This document shows positions 7,792-14,997 of a stretch of DNA of 22,281 bases, in pieces. The DNA is from Pollutimonas bauzanensis_A (lineage in GTDB: Bacteria; Pseudomonadota; Gammaproteobacteria; Burkholderiales; Burkholderiaceae_B): positions 1 through 22,281 of the forward strand of contig NZ_JBEBUX010000063.1 of NCBI RefSeq assembly GCF_040393045.1. Direction: 5' to 3'. The translations under genes were made by a program, and so were the position numbers. The first letter of the stretch is position 1; the number at the start of each line of letters is the position of its first letter. The notes beneath the pieces were generated by a model that was not told where the DNA came from, ran no database searches, and saw only the letters and a program-made list of their open reading frames with translations.

Positions 7792-8754
7792 TTAAGGCAT
7801 CAACAAGCGCCAGGCAAGGCGCGCCGCAACACGTGCGGTGTGGTGATCAATATCAAAGACGGGGTTCATTTCAGCAATGTCGGCCAACCGCAACTTGCCC
7901 GACGCTTTGATCCGCGCCACGAACGCCTCAACCACACTCAACGGCACCCCATACGCCGCCGGCGCCGAAACCCCGGGGGCCACGGCGGCAGGCAGCACAT
8001 CCAGATCAATCGTCAGGTAGACATGGCCGGCCGTCTCCAGCAGCCCATCCAATTGAGCCAAACGCTCGTCAAGATGACGCTCTTGCATGTCGGTGTCTTC
8101 TTCATAGACCGCGCCGAGTTGCTCAGCGTGTTCGAACAAACCTCGTGTATTGCCCAGCCTGGAAATACCGAAACACGCGTAAGTCACCGGCTGCTGATGT
8201 TCTTGGCAGAACTCCAGGATTTGATCGAATGGCGTACCCGAACTCCCCGGACGGCTCGTTCTCAAATCGAAATGCGCATCCATATTCACGATCAGGACCG
8301 GCGGCTTGGCGCCCTCGCCGCCCGCTGTTTCCGCGTTCAGTTTGCTCAGGTACTGGGCCAGGCCTTGAAAGCTGCCCCAGGCGATTTCATGGCCGCCCCC
8401 CAACACCACCGGCCGGGCACCTGCAGCAAGTATCTGACCGACACGATCACCCAAAGCGGCTTGCGCCGCTTCCAATGCGTCGCCTTCACATGCGATATCG
8501 CCCGCGTCCCAGAATTGCTCGAGCTCGTGGGCAGGCAGGCCGGCAAGCATGTTTCGTATGGCTAGCGGGCCAGAAGCGGCGCCAAGACGGCCCTTATTGC
8601 GCTTGACCCCGGCATCGCTGGCAAAACCCAAGAGCACAGAACTGCCGGCCGTATAACCAGACGCTTCAACCTTTACGACCTGAAATAATCGCCGCGTATC
8701 GCCTTGCTCGGATGCGTCATTGCGGCCTTGCCAGGGGCCTTGAGCTATGTTCAT
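7792..8754 (-). CDS. hutG: N-formimidoyl-L-glutamate deiminase-type hydrolase, formimidoylglutamase HutG
   Basis: This 320-residue member of the arginase/agmatinase (ureohydrolase) family hydrolyses N-formimino-L-glutamate to L-glutamate and formamide, the last step of the five-carbon histidine pathway. The binuclear manganese ligands are visible: His122 in GGGHE, Asp159, His161 and Asp163 in DAHFD, and Asp250 and Asp252 in TIDLDV. The stretch VLPAAVAPGVSAPAA and the ending ADIAEMNPVFDIDHHTARVAARL are characteristic of HutG as opposed to arginase or agmatinase. Its ATG overlaps the TGA of the ABC ATPase gene (ATGA), so translation is probably coupled. No other hut gene is in the window, so here HutG is tied to a transporter rather than to HutH or HutU. 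Confidence 0.88.
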   Translation of the reverse strand: MNIAQGPWQGRNDASEQGDTRRLFQVVKVEASGYTAGSSVLLGFASDAGVKRNKGRLGAASGPLAIRNMLAGLPAHELEQFWDAGDIACEGDALEAAQAALGDRVGQILAAGARPVVLGGGHEIAWGSFQGLAQYLSKLNAETAGGEGAKPPVLIVNMDAHFDLRTSRPGSSGTPFDQILEFCQEHQQPVTYACFGISRLGNTRGLFEHAEQLGAVYEEDTDMQERHLDERLAQLDGLLETAGHVYLTIDLDVLPAAVAPGVSAPAAYGVPLSVVEAFVARIKASGKLRLADIAEMNPVFDIDHHTARVAARLAWRLLMP

Positions 8755-9524
8755 GATACTGAGTCCTCGTTCTTTAGCACCGCTTGCAAAAAAGCCCGCG
8801 TACGTTCTTCCTTCGGGCGTTTGAAAATCACCTCTGGCACATCAGCCTCGATGATGCGCCCGCCGTCCATCACAACGACCATGTCCGCCATTTCCTTGGC
8901 AAAACCCATTTCATGGGTCACCACCATCATGGTCATGCCTTCCTTGGCCAAAAGCTTCATGACGCTTAACACCTCCCCCACCAGCTCAGGATCGAGCGCT
9001 GACGTGGGTTCGTCAAACAACATCACTTTAGGTTCCATGGCAAGCGCGCGGGCGATAGCGACCCGCTGCTTTTGCCCGCCGGACAAACTGGCCGGCATGG
9101 CGTGCGCCTTTTCAGCCAGCCCTACTTTGTTCAGCAAACCCATGGACAAGGTTTCCGCCTGGGCGGCACTCATGCCCCGCAAGGTCTTGGGGCCGACCGC
9201 GACGTTTTCCAGAGCGGTCAAATGAGGAAACAAATTGAACGACTGAAAAACCATGCCTACCTGAGTACGCAGATTATTAAGCGCTTTCTCGGGCAGAATG
9301 ACGCCGTTCTCGATTAGCCGTTGACCGCAGATATCGATAGTGCCTTGCTGGGCCAATTCCAGGCCGTTGCAGCAACGCAGCAAGGTGCTTTTGCCAGAGC
9401 CGCTAGGCCCGATAACTACCACCACTTGCGAAAGGTCCACCTCCAGGTCCACACCCTTTAACACCTGATTGCTGCCAAACGACTTATACAACTGATTGAT
9501 TCTGATCATGGCCGGACTTGTCAT
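8751..9524 (-). CDS. Polar amino acid ABC transporter ATP-binding protein (GlnQ/HisP type)
   Basis: This 257-residue ATPase energises amino acid import at the inner face of the cytoplasmic membrane. It shows Walker A GPSGSGKS (39-46), Q-loop Gln94, the signature LSGGQKQR (147-154), Walker B VMLFDEP (167-173) with the D-loop SALDPE, and switch His204. The sequence is closest in style to the polar amino acid family (GlnQ, ArtP, HisP). It is the third transport gene of the operon. Its ATG overlaps the permease stop and its TGA overlaps the hutG start, each as ATGA. Confidence 0.93.
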   Translation of the reverse strand: MTSPAMIRINQLYKSFGSNQVLKGVDLEVDLSQVVVVIGPSGSGKSTLLRCCNGLELAQQGTIDICGQRLIENGVILPEKALNNLRTQVGMVFQSFNLFPHLTALENVAVGPKTLRGMSAAQAETLSMGLLNKVGLAEKAHAMPASLSGGQKQRVAIARALAMEPKVMLFDEPTSALDPELVGEVLSVMKLLAKEGMTMMVVTHEMGFAKEMADMVVVMDGGRIIEADVPEVIFKRPKEERTRAFLQAVLKNEDSVS

Positions 9525-10189
9525 TGCACCATACCTCCCGCTTTTAAACGCAATTCAATACGGCGCAAAATAACCGTGGTGAAAGTCGTCATTAGCCAAT
9601 AGATCACAGCAATGACTAAATAAATTTCCAGGGAGCGGTAGGAAACGCTGATGATTTTCTGACCTTCATGCATCAAATCGTGAATCGTCAGCAGCGACAC
9701 CAGCGCTGAATTCTTGATCAGCGATATGAACTCATTGCCCAAAGGCGGGATCATGCGTACAAAAGCCTGGGGCAAAATAATTTTGAACATGGCTTGTGAA
9801 GACGACATGCCCAGCGAACGTGCGGCTTCCATTTGCCCCCGGTCTATCGACTGGATGGCGCCACGTACGATTTCCGACACATAAGATGCCGAATACATGC
9901 CCAGGCCAAGAACGCCGCAGGCAAACGCCGGCAATAAAATACCAAAGCGGGGCAAGCCGAAAAACCAGATGAACAACTGCACCAACAATGGCGTACCGCG
10001 GAAACACGACAAATAGATCGAACAAAAACCGTACAAAATCTTGCGCTGCGGATTCAACCGGCCTATACCGATCAACAAACCCAGGAAACACGACAAGACC
10101 AGCGCGCAAACCGTCACCTCCACGGTGACGGTTGCTCCACTCAGCAAGGCCTCCCAATCGGCAACTGCCGGAGTGAAATCAAAGTTCAT
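9521..10189 (-). CDS. Polar amino acid ABC transporter permease (HisM/GlnP type)
   Basis: This 222-residue inner membrane protein has about five predicted hydrophobic spans. Conserved family elements are FRGTPLLVQLF (63-73) and the EAA loop EAARSLG (121-127), followed by PQAFVRMIPPLGNEFISLIKNSAL. The EAA loop is the docking site for the ATPase. Only one permease gene is present, so the transporter is expected to use a homodimer. It overlaps the binding-protein stop and the ATPase start by four bases each (ATGA), indicating a tightly coupled operon. Confidence 0.92.
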   Translation of the reverse strand: MNFDFTPAVADWEALLSGATVTVEVTVCALVLSCFLGLLIGIGRLNPQRKILYGFCSIYLSCFRGTPLLVQLFIWFFGLPRFGILLPAFACGVLGLGMYSASYVSEIVRGAIQSIDRGQMEAARSLGMSSSQAMFKIILPQAFVRMIPPLGNEFISLIKNSALVSLLTIHDLMHEGQKIISVSYRSLEIYLVIAVIYWLMTTFTTVILRRIELRLKAGGMVQ

Positions 10190-10932
10190 TTAGCATCGCC
10201 TTCAAACCATTTATCAACAATCTTCTGGTAGGTGCCATTAGCCTTGAGGCGCTTCAATGCCGCATTGAAATCTTTCGTCAGCTCAGGCTGGTTCTTGCTT
10301 ACCGCAATACCGTACTCTTCAGTAGTGATCTGCTCATCCAATACCGTCAGGTCGGGATGCGCCTGCGCATACAGCTTGGCCGCTGGCTTACCGGTAACTG
10401 CCGCGTCCGAGCGGCCGATGCCCACCAGATTGAACATCTCTTCATTCTTCTCGACCTCGACACGCTGCACTTTGGGATAGCTGTCTTGCAGATACCTGAC
10501 CGACTTGGTGCCTACCTGCACAGAGACTTTCTTCCCGTCCAAATCTTTCAGCGACTTGATGGGACCTTCCTTCTTGGTCAAGACGACCAGCCCGCCGGCA
10601 TAATATGAATCGGTGAAATCAACGACCTTCTTGCGCTCGTCAGTAATGTAGATGGCCGACACAGCAGCGTCCGCACGCCCGGATAGCACCGCGGGAACCA
10701 AGCCTTTGAAGTCGATATCGGTCCACTCCAGTTTTTTGCCCATTTCCTTGACCAGGGCTTCGGTAAGCTCGATATCAAAGCCGGTGCGCTGACCGGATTT
10801 GGTGAACTCCATGGGAGGAAAAGTCGGGTCGGTAACGATGCGTACGGTATCGGAAGCGGCGTTGCCGATGGCTGCAAAGCTGCTTAACGAAACGACGAGA
10901 AGTGTGGCCAATAGCGATTTGCGTGATGTCAT
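10186..10932 (-). CDS. Polar amino acid ABC transporter substrate-binding protein
   Basis: This 248-residue periplasmic protein of the SBP_bac_3 family has a signal peptide ending in GNAA around residue 25. The mature start is VRIVTDPTFPPMEF. The ligand-site segment AAVSAIYITDERKK contains the arginine that normally salt-bridges an amino acid alpha-carboxylate. VQVGTKS and the closing segment with ANGTYQKIVDKWF are typical of glutamine/arginine/histidine binders. The ATG at 10932 is preceded by GGAG five bases away. The longer reading frame to 10998 would overlap the iclR gene and hide the signal peptide, so it is rejected. Linkage to hutG makes glutamate-like or formimino-glutamate ligands plausible, but this is inference. 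Confidence 0.9.
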   Translation of the reverse strand: MTSRKSLLATLLVVSLSSFAAIGNAASDTVRIVTDPTFPPMEFTKSGQRTGFDIELTEALVKEMGKKLEWTDIDFKGLVPAVLSGRADAAVSAIYITDERKKVVDFTDSYYAGGLVVLTKKEGPIKSLKDLDGKKVSVQVGTKSVRYLQDSYPKVQRVEVEKNEEMFNLVGIGRSDAAVTGKPAAKLYAQAHPDLTVLDEQITTEEYGIAVSKNQPELTKDFNAALKRLKANGTYQKIVDKWFEGDAK

Positions 10933-10957
10933 GACAACTCCATTTTCACTGAACGAG

Positions 10958-11713
10958 TTAAAGGCTTTGAAGCCTTGAAGAAATACGCGATGCGACACGC
11001 ACCGTCATATCGGTAAAAAATTGCATGCGATTGCTGATACGCGTGTTGGGAACCATCAGCGTCACAACGGCCGCCGCATGGCTGCTTTGCTGAAATATTG
11101 GTGCGCTGATGCCCCACACTCCGACATCGACCTCGCTATCGGACGTGGCATAGCCTTGCGCCTTTATGGCGGCCAATTCGGCGGTCAGCCGTAAGCTTTC
11201 CTCGGCATTAATGGTCTGCTCCTGCACCAGCCGCTTCAGTGCCGCAGTCTGTCCATCGCGGCTCATGAAAGCCAGTAGTGCTTTGGCTGAAGCGCCTCTG
11301 CATAAAGGCAGGCCGCGCCCTTTTACAAATGAACAGCGTAAAGGCTGCTGGCTTTCCACCATGTCCAGGCAAACTGCCTGATTATTTGCAGCGACCAACA
11401 GGCCTATGGACTCACCACTGCTACGCGAGAGTTGCTCAAGCTCCACATGGGCTTCTTGCACCAGATAAGAGGACTGGTCGAACCCCCAGGCCAACGGCAG
11501 ACACATGGGACCCGGCGCATAACCATTGTTGCCGTCCACCACAAACCCCCATCGTTTCAATAAGGCCAACTGTCTGTAGAGTGTGCTTTGCGCCAGACCG
11601 GTCTCTGCGACCAGCTCGGCCATCGATACCGAACGCTCCAGCCTCGCGAACGTCGCCAACACGAATAACACGCGTTCGGCGCCGCCTTTAGTCACCTGTT
11701 CTTGAAGATGCAT
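10958..11713 (-). CDS. IclR family transcriptional regulator
   Basis: This 251-residue regulator has an N-terminal winged helix-turn-helix (about 10-70, with MAELVAETGLAQSTLYRQL as the HTH). The C-terminal IclR effector-binding domain includes GRGLPLCRGASAKALLAF and a closing LMVPNTRIS region. The ATG at 11713 is chosen because an upstream TTG extension to 11815 would cross the predicted promoter and its operator. The stop lies 25 bases before the binding-protein start, so the regulator is probably the first gene of the transport-hutG operon and controls it together with itself. Its effector is likely the transported compound or a breakdown product, which is inference. Confidence 0.88.
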   Translation of the reverse strand: MHLQEQVTKGGAERVLFVLATFARLERSVSMAELVAETGLAQSTLYRQLALLKRWGFVVDGNNGYAPGPMCLPLAWGFDQSSYLVQEAHVELEQLSRSSGESIGLLVAANNQAVCLDMVESQQPLRCSFVKGRGLPLCRGASAKALLAFMSRDGQTAALKRLVQEQTINAEESLRLTAELAAIKAQGYATSDSEVDVGVWGISAPIFQQSSHAAAVVTLMVPNTRISNRMQFFTDMTVRVASRISSRLQSL

Positions 11714-11774
11714 GAATGTGTGCCCGGAAACCAAGCTCGGAGTAATTGGATTTCTGCTGTGAGACGCGATCAAG

Positions 11775-11802
11775 AATATAGAAAAATTCCCAAAAAATGC
11801 AA
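11775..11802 (-). promoter_or_regulatory. Promoter of the iclR-transporter-hutG operon
   Basis: On the minus strand a -35-like TTGCAT (11797-11802) is followed after 16 bases by TATATT (11775-11780), five of six matches to the -10 consensus. The start codon lies about 60 bases downstream. The surrounding 100 bases are markedly AT-rich compared with the flanking genes. Confidence 0.5.
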
Positions 11803-11827
11803 CACTAATTCCCAATTTTTGAGAATT
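11785..11827. promoter_or_regulatory. Candidate IclR operator: repeated AATTCCCAA half-sites
   Basis: The nonamer AATTCCCAA occurs at 11785-11793 and again at 11807-11815, exactly 22 bases (two helical turns) apart. The second copy is followed after TTT by TTGAGAATT (11819-11827), its inverted partner with one mismatch, making a 9-3-9 palindrome. The first copy lies inside the 16-base spacer of the regulator's own promoter and the palindrome starts just upstream of the -35. This layout suits autorepression. Assignment to the neighbouring IclR protein is inference. Confidence 0.5.
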
Positions 11828-11852
11828 AAAGGGGAAACCCTTAGCATTATTT

Positions 11853-11882
11853 TTGAAAATCGCCAGGCAGGCTATCTATACT
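11853..11882 (+). promoter_or_regulatory. Promoter of the short AMP-binding gene
   Basis: TTGAAA (11853-11858) and TATACT (11877-11882) are separated by 18 bases, both near consensus. The gene's ATG at 11917 follows a leader of roughly 30 bases containing GAAAGG as ribosome binding site. The divergent operator palindrome ends 25 bases upstream of this -35. Confidence 0.5.
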
Positions 11883-11916
11883 CACCGGACCATTGTTTTA
11901 CCGAAAGGCCACTTGC

Positions 11917-12348
11917 ATGCTGCTTTCCCTTGAACTCTTGAATAACTTGGCACAACAGCATGGCGATGAGATCGCTATCGAAGATGCCGCCAGCCAAGTC
12001 AGCTATACCGAACTGGTAACGGCAGTCAATGCGCTTGCCGTGGCGCTGCAAGTCAAAGATCCCACGCCGGGGTCCCGCGTCGGCCTGTGCGCCGCCAACT
12101 CCATGGAATACATCGTCAGCATGCTCGCCATCCTGGCGGCCGGAAAAGTGCTGGTGCCCATGAACTGCCATGGCACGTCCGAGCAAATGCACCAGATTCT
12201 CGTGGACACCCATCCCAGCACCATCATCGTCGACGATCTGGGCAACGAACTGATCAAAAGCGAAGACGAGCTGAAACTCCCGTTCTCGCAGTTCCCCGGC
12301 CTGGTCCTGACCTATCGCGACCAAGTGCCTTCTCACATAGTGGTATGA
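11917..12348 (+). CDS. Short AMP-binding (acyl-CoA synthetase) N-terminal fragment protein
   Basis: This 143-residue protein matches only the first quarter of ANL adenylating enzymes. The opening has the usual LLNNLAQQHGDEIAIED, then SYTELVTAVNALAVAL. A clear GSRVGLCAANSMEYIVSML segment leads into LAAGKVLVPMN, and an alignment-like stretch ends at STIIVDDLGNELI. The ATP-binding YTSGTTG motif, the hinge and the catalytic lysine are all missing. The DNA beyond the stop is the betT gene on the other strand, so no second half exists in another frame. It could be a decayed remnant or a genuine small protein. A good promoter and ribosome binding site favour expression. It overlaps the 3' end of betT by 16 bases. 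Catalytic activity as an adenylating enzyme is not expected. Confidence 0.7.
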   Translation: MLLSLELLNNLAQQHGDEIAIEDAASQVSYTELVTAVNALAVALQVKDPTPGSRVGLCAANSMEYIVSMLAILAAGKVLVPMNCHGTSEQMHQILVDTHPSTIIVDDLGNELIKSEDELKLPFSQFPGLVLTYRDQVPSHIVV

Positions 12349-14312
12349 GGGTCCAGCGAATATAAGTAGTGGCGGAAACGATCGTAGTGGTTAACCAGAT
12401 CGGCAACGACCTGGTCGGTGTGATAACCATAAATGTCGTAACCGCGCCCACCCTTATTCAGGAATACTTCGGTGCGATAGAAACGTTTATTTTCACCCTC
12501 GCGCCGGGCAGCATCGGATAAGGCAAAGGCCGGTATGGGCTGGCTGACCAATCGCACTGCATAAGTAAAATCCTCTGCGTCATCCCCATGGCGAATAACC
12601 AATTGCACGCCATCGTCGAGACGCAGCATTTCCGCCTGGATCTGACGCTTTTGCAATTCAGAAGTCACCATGCCAAAAGCCTCTGTAACCGTCTTGTCGA
12701 TGAAGGTATTCGCCTGCGCCTTGGTCGGGTGACTGACAATGCTGCTAAGGCGTTGGCGCAGCGACAACCCGCCTTGAGAGGCGATCAGGGGTGCGGTCGG
12801 AAGACTGCGGCTGGCCTGTATCGAGACCTCGTCTCGCAGACCTTTGAGTATGCCGTAGCACATCAACAGCATGACGACACATAGCGGCAGCGCGGCAATC
12901 ACCGCGACAGATTGAATCGCCTCAAGGCCGCCCGCCACAAGCAGGCAGGCCGCCACGCCGCCGCAAGCCAGCGCCCAAAAAATCCGCAGCCATAGCGGCG
13001 GCTCTTCATCGCCCTTGGAAGTGATCATGGCAATGACCAAAGCCCCCGCGTCGGATGCCGTCACGAAATAAACCGCGACCAAAATACCGGTGATCCAGGC
13101 CAGAAAAGTAGCCCAAGGCAGATAATCAAACACGGTAAACAAGGCCAGCGGCAAGTTGGCTGCTACCGTCTCCGAAATTTGGCCGTGCGCCACATTCATA
13201 TCCAGCCATATTGCCAGATTGCCGAAAATGGTAAACCAGATAAAACTGAAGCCCGCCGGGGCGAACAAAACCCCTATCAGGAACTCCCGTATCGTGCGGC
13301 CACGGGATATACGCGCAATGAACATCCCGACAAACGGCGACCAGGAAATCCACCAACCCCAGTAAAACAGCGTCCAGTCCCCAACCCAGTCGGACGGCTC
13401 ATAAGCGTAAATATGAAAAGTCCGGGCGACGAAGGCATGGAGATACAGGCCGATATTCTCGACAAACGCGCGCAGCAGGAACGTAGTGGGGCCAAGCGCG
13501 ACAATGAGCAGCATCAAGAACGCCGACACGATGATGATCAGTTCACTTAGCCGCCTGATGCCATTGTCCAGCCCGGTTGCCACGGTAAAAGTCGCCAATA
13601 GCGTAACAATGGCAATCAAGATCAATTGTATGAACAGGCTTTGCGGCAACCCGAACAGGTAATTCATGCTGGCGTTCAGTTGCGACACGCCCAGCCCAAG
13701 AGATGTTGCCAGCCCGGCCAGAGTGCCGACCACCGCGAAGATATCGATGACATCGCCGATGGGGCCGTGAATACGATCGCCGATAATGGGATGGAAGGCC
13801 GACCGGATCGCCAAAGGCTGCCCTCGCCGATACCCGAAATACGCTAGCGCCAGTCCCAGAACCGCGTAGATCGCCCAGGCATGCACGCCCCAATGAAAAA
13901 AAGTGATCTCCATCGCATCACGTGCCGCTGCGGCGGTGCGCGGCGCAGCATCGGGAGGATGGGCAAAATGCATGATGGGTTCGGCCACGCCATAAAAGAC
14001 AATGCCTATACCCATCCCGGCGCTAAACAGCATCGCCACCCAAGTGCCATATTTATAGTCGGGTACGGAATCATCGGGCCCCAGCTTGACCTTGCCCAGA
14101 TTGCTCATGGCCAGTCCCAAAAGGAACACCACGAAAATGCCAACCGACAACATGTAGAACCAGCCGATCTCGTTGATGATCCACTTATTGATACCAGCGA
14201 ACAGGGCTGCGGCGGCCGTAGGCTGAATCACTGCATACACAATAAGGCCCAGGGCAATGATTGCGGAGCCGATGAACGTAACTGGGGCGACACCACTGAT
14301 ATTCAATCGCAA
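12333..14312 (-). CDS. betT: BCCT family choline/betaine transporter BetT
   Basis: This 659-residue inner membrane secondary transporter imports choline (or a related trimethylammonium compound) for betaine synthesis or catabolism. Twelve hydrophobic spans fill residues 10-490. The glycine-rich substrate/sodium helix GMGIGIVFYGVAEP is at 99-112 and the BCCT tryptophan signature DWTLFYWGWWISWSP is at 312-326. A C-terminal cytoplasmic domain of about 160 residues, typical of BetT and linked to osmotic activity control in relatives, completes it. The start is a TTG at 14312 with AGGAG six bases upstream. No ATG is available before the first membrane span, so this start is well supported. No bet catabolic genes are adjacent. 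Confidence 0.9.
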   Translation of the reverse strand: MRLNISGVAPVTFIGSAIIALGLIVYAVIQPTAAAALFAGINKWIINEIGWFYMLSVGIFVVFLLGLAMSNLGKVKLGPDDSVPDYKYGTWVAMLFSAGMGIGIVFYGVAEPIMHFAHPPDAAPRTAAAARDAMEITFFHWGVHAWAIYAVLGLALAYFGYRRGQPLAIRSAFHPIIGDRIHGPIGDVIDIFAVVGTLAGLATSLGLGVSQLNASMNYLFGLPQSLFIQLILIAIVTLLATFTVATGLDNGIRRLSELIIIVSAFLMLLIVALGPTTFLLRAFVENIGLYLHAFVARTFHIYAYEPSDWVGDWTLFYWGWWISWSPFVGMFIARISRGRTIREFLIGVLFAPAGFSFIWFTIFGNLAIWLDMNVAHGQISETVAANLPLALFTVFDYLPWATFLAWITGILVAVYFVTASDAGALVIAMITSKGDEEPPLWLRIFWALACGGVAACLLVAGGLEAIQSVAVIAALPLCVVMLLMCYGILKGLRDEVSIQASRSLPTAPLIASQGGLSLRQRLSSIVSHPTKAQANTFIDKTVTEAFGMVTSELQKRQIQAEMLRLDDGVQLVIRHGDDAEDFTYAVRLVSQPIPAFALSDAARREGENKRFYRTEVFLNKGGRGYDIYGYHTDQVVADLVNHYDRFRHYLYSLDPHTTM

Positions 14313-14420
14313 GAAACGCTCCTGTTAGGGAAAAGAACGCATACAACACTGGCCATGCGCAATTTTTGAGCAGAGGTAAGGGCTTGCCCTAGCTTATTCC
14401 GGGATGCAATAGCGTGCAAA

Positions 14421-14438
14421 TGAAATTTGCGAATTTCA
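14421..14438. promoter_or_regulatory. Perfect 7-4-7 palindrome between betT and doxX
   Basis: TGAAATT-TGCG-AATTTCA is an exact inverted repeat about 110 bases upstream of the betT start. On the minus strand a TTGACT (14438-14443) abuts it and a TTGCAC (14414-14419, 17 bases from TAAGCT) follows it, so the palindrome sits among possible betT -35 elements. It may be an operator for betT or for the divergent doxX. The bound protein is unknown. Confidence 0.4.
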
Positions 14439-14482
14439 GTCAAACAAATCCTTCCAGGCCCAGAGGCAACCAGACCTGCTCC

Positions 14483-14488
14483 TATAAT
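14483..14488 (+). promoter_or_regulatory. Consensus -10 element ahead of doxX
   Basis: An exact TATAAT lies 50 bases upstream of the doxX ATG. No recognisable -35 occurs at 15-19 bases upstream, so the promoter may depend on an activator or the match may be chance. Confidence 0.3.
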
Positions 14489-14538
14489 GAGGCGCTCGGC
14501 CATCATGGCATTCGCTTTCAATACTACGGAACCTCATT

Positions 14539-14949
14539 ATGTCTCCTGCCTCTCTCGATGAACTGGGAAAACTGACTCTGCGCCTGACCATAGGCATACT
14601 CCTGCTGATGCATGGCATCGCCAAGTTGCTTCATGGCGTGGGGCCTATCGAAGGCATGATGGTGGCTCGCGGCCTGCCTGCTTTTCTTGGATGGGCCGTC
14701 TATGTTGGCGAGCTGTTGGCGCCGTTGTTATTGATTTTCGGTGTCTATACGCGCCTGGGCGGGCTCTTGATCTTCATTAATATGATCGTCGCCATCGCGC
14801 TTGCCCATACCGGACACCTCTCCCAGATAACCGGCACCGGTGGCTGGCGGCTTGAACTGCAAGGCTTGTACCTGTTTGGCGGCTTGGCGGTTGCGTTCTT
14901 TGGCGCTGGCCGCTACAGCGTCGGAGGCAAAGGGGGCCGCTGGAATTAG
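14539..14949 (+). CDS. DoxX family membrane protein
   Basis: This 136-residue small inner membrane protein has four hydrophobic spans (about 13-32, 47-66, 70-89 and 108-124). The DoxX hallmarks are RLTIGILLLMHGIAKLLHG at the first span, GELLAPLLLIFGVYTRLGGLLI in the middle, and the LELQGLYLFGGLAVAFFGAGRYS ending. The biochemical role of the family is mostly unknown, with links to redox or sulfur-related membrane complexes in some members. It is the first gene of a likely two-gene unit with the patatin-like gene 48 bases downstream. The ribosome binding site is weak. Confidence 0.88.
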   Translation: MSPASLDELGKLTLRLTIGILLLMHGIAKLLHGVGPIEGMMVARGLPAFLGWAVYVGELLAPLLLIFGVYTRLGGLLIFINMIVAIALAHTGHLSQITGTGGWRLELQGLYLFGGLAVAFFGAGRYSVGGKGGRWN

Positions 14950-14997
14950 CTGGTGAACCCCTGCACGCCGATAAGAAGCTGAACAAGGAATCCGAAT

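Noticed and set aside
11714..11815. Extended IclR start at a TTG at 11815
   Set aside because: The added segment spans the predicted -35/-10 and operator half-sites and does not resemble IclR N-termini.
11917..12348. Frameshifted full-length acyl-CoA synthetase
   Set aside because: No ATP-binding motif or C-terminal domain appears in other frames downstream. The following DNA encodes BetT on the opposite strand.
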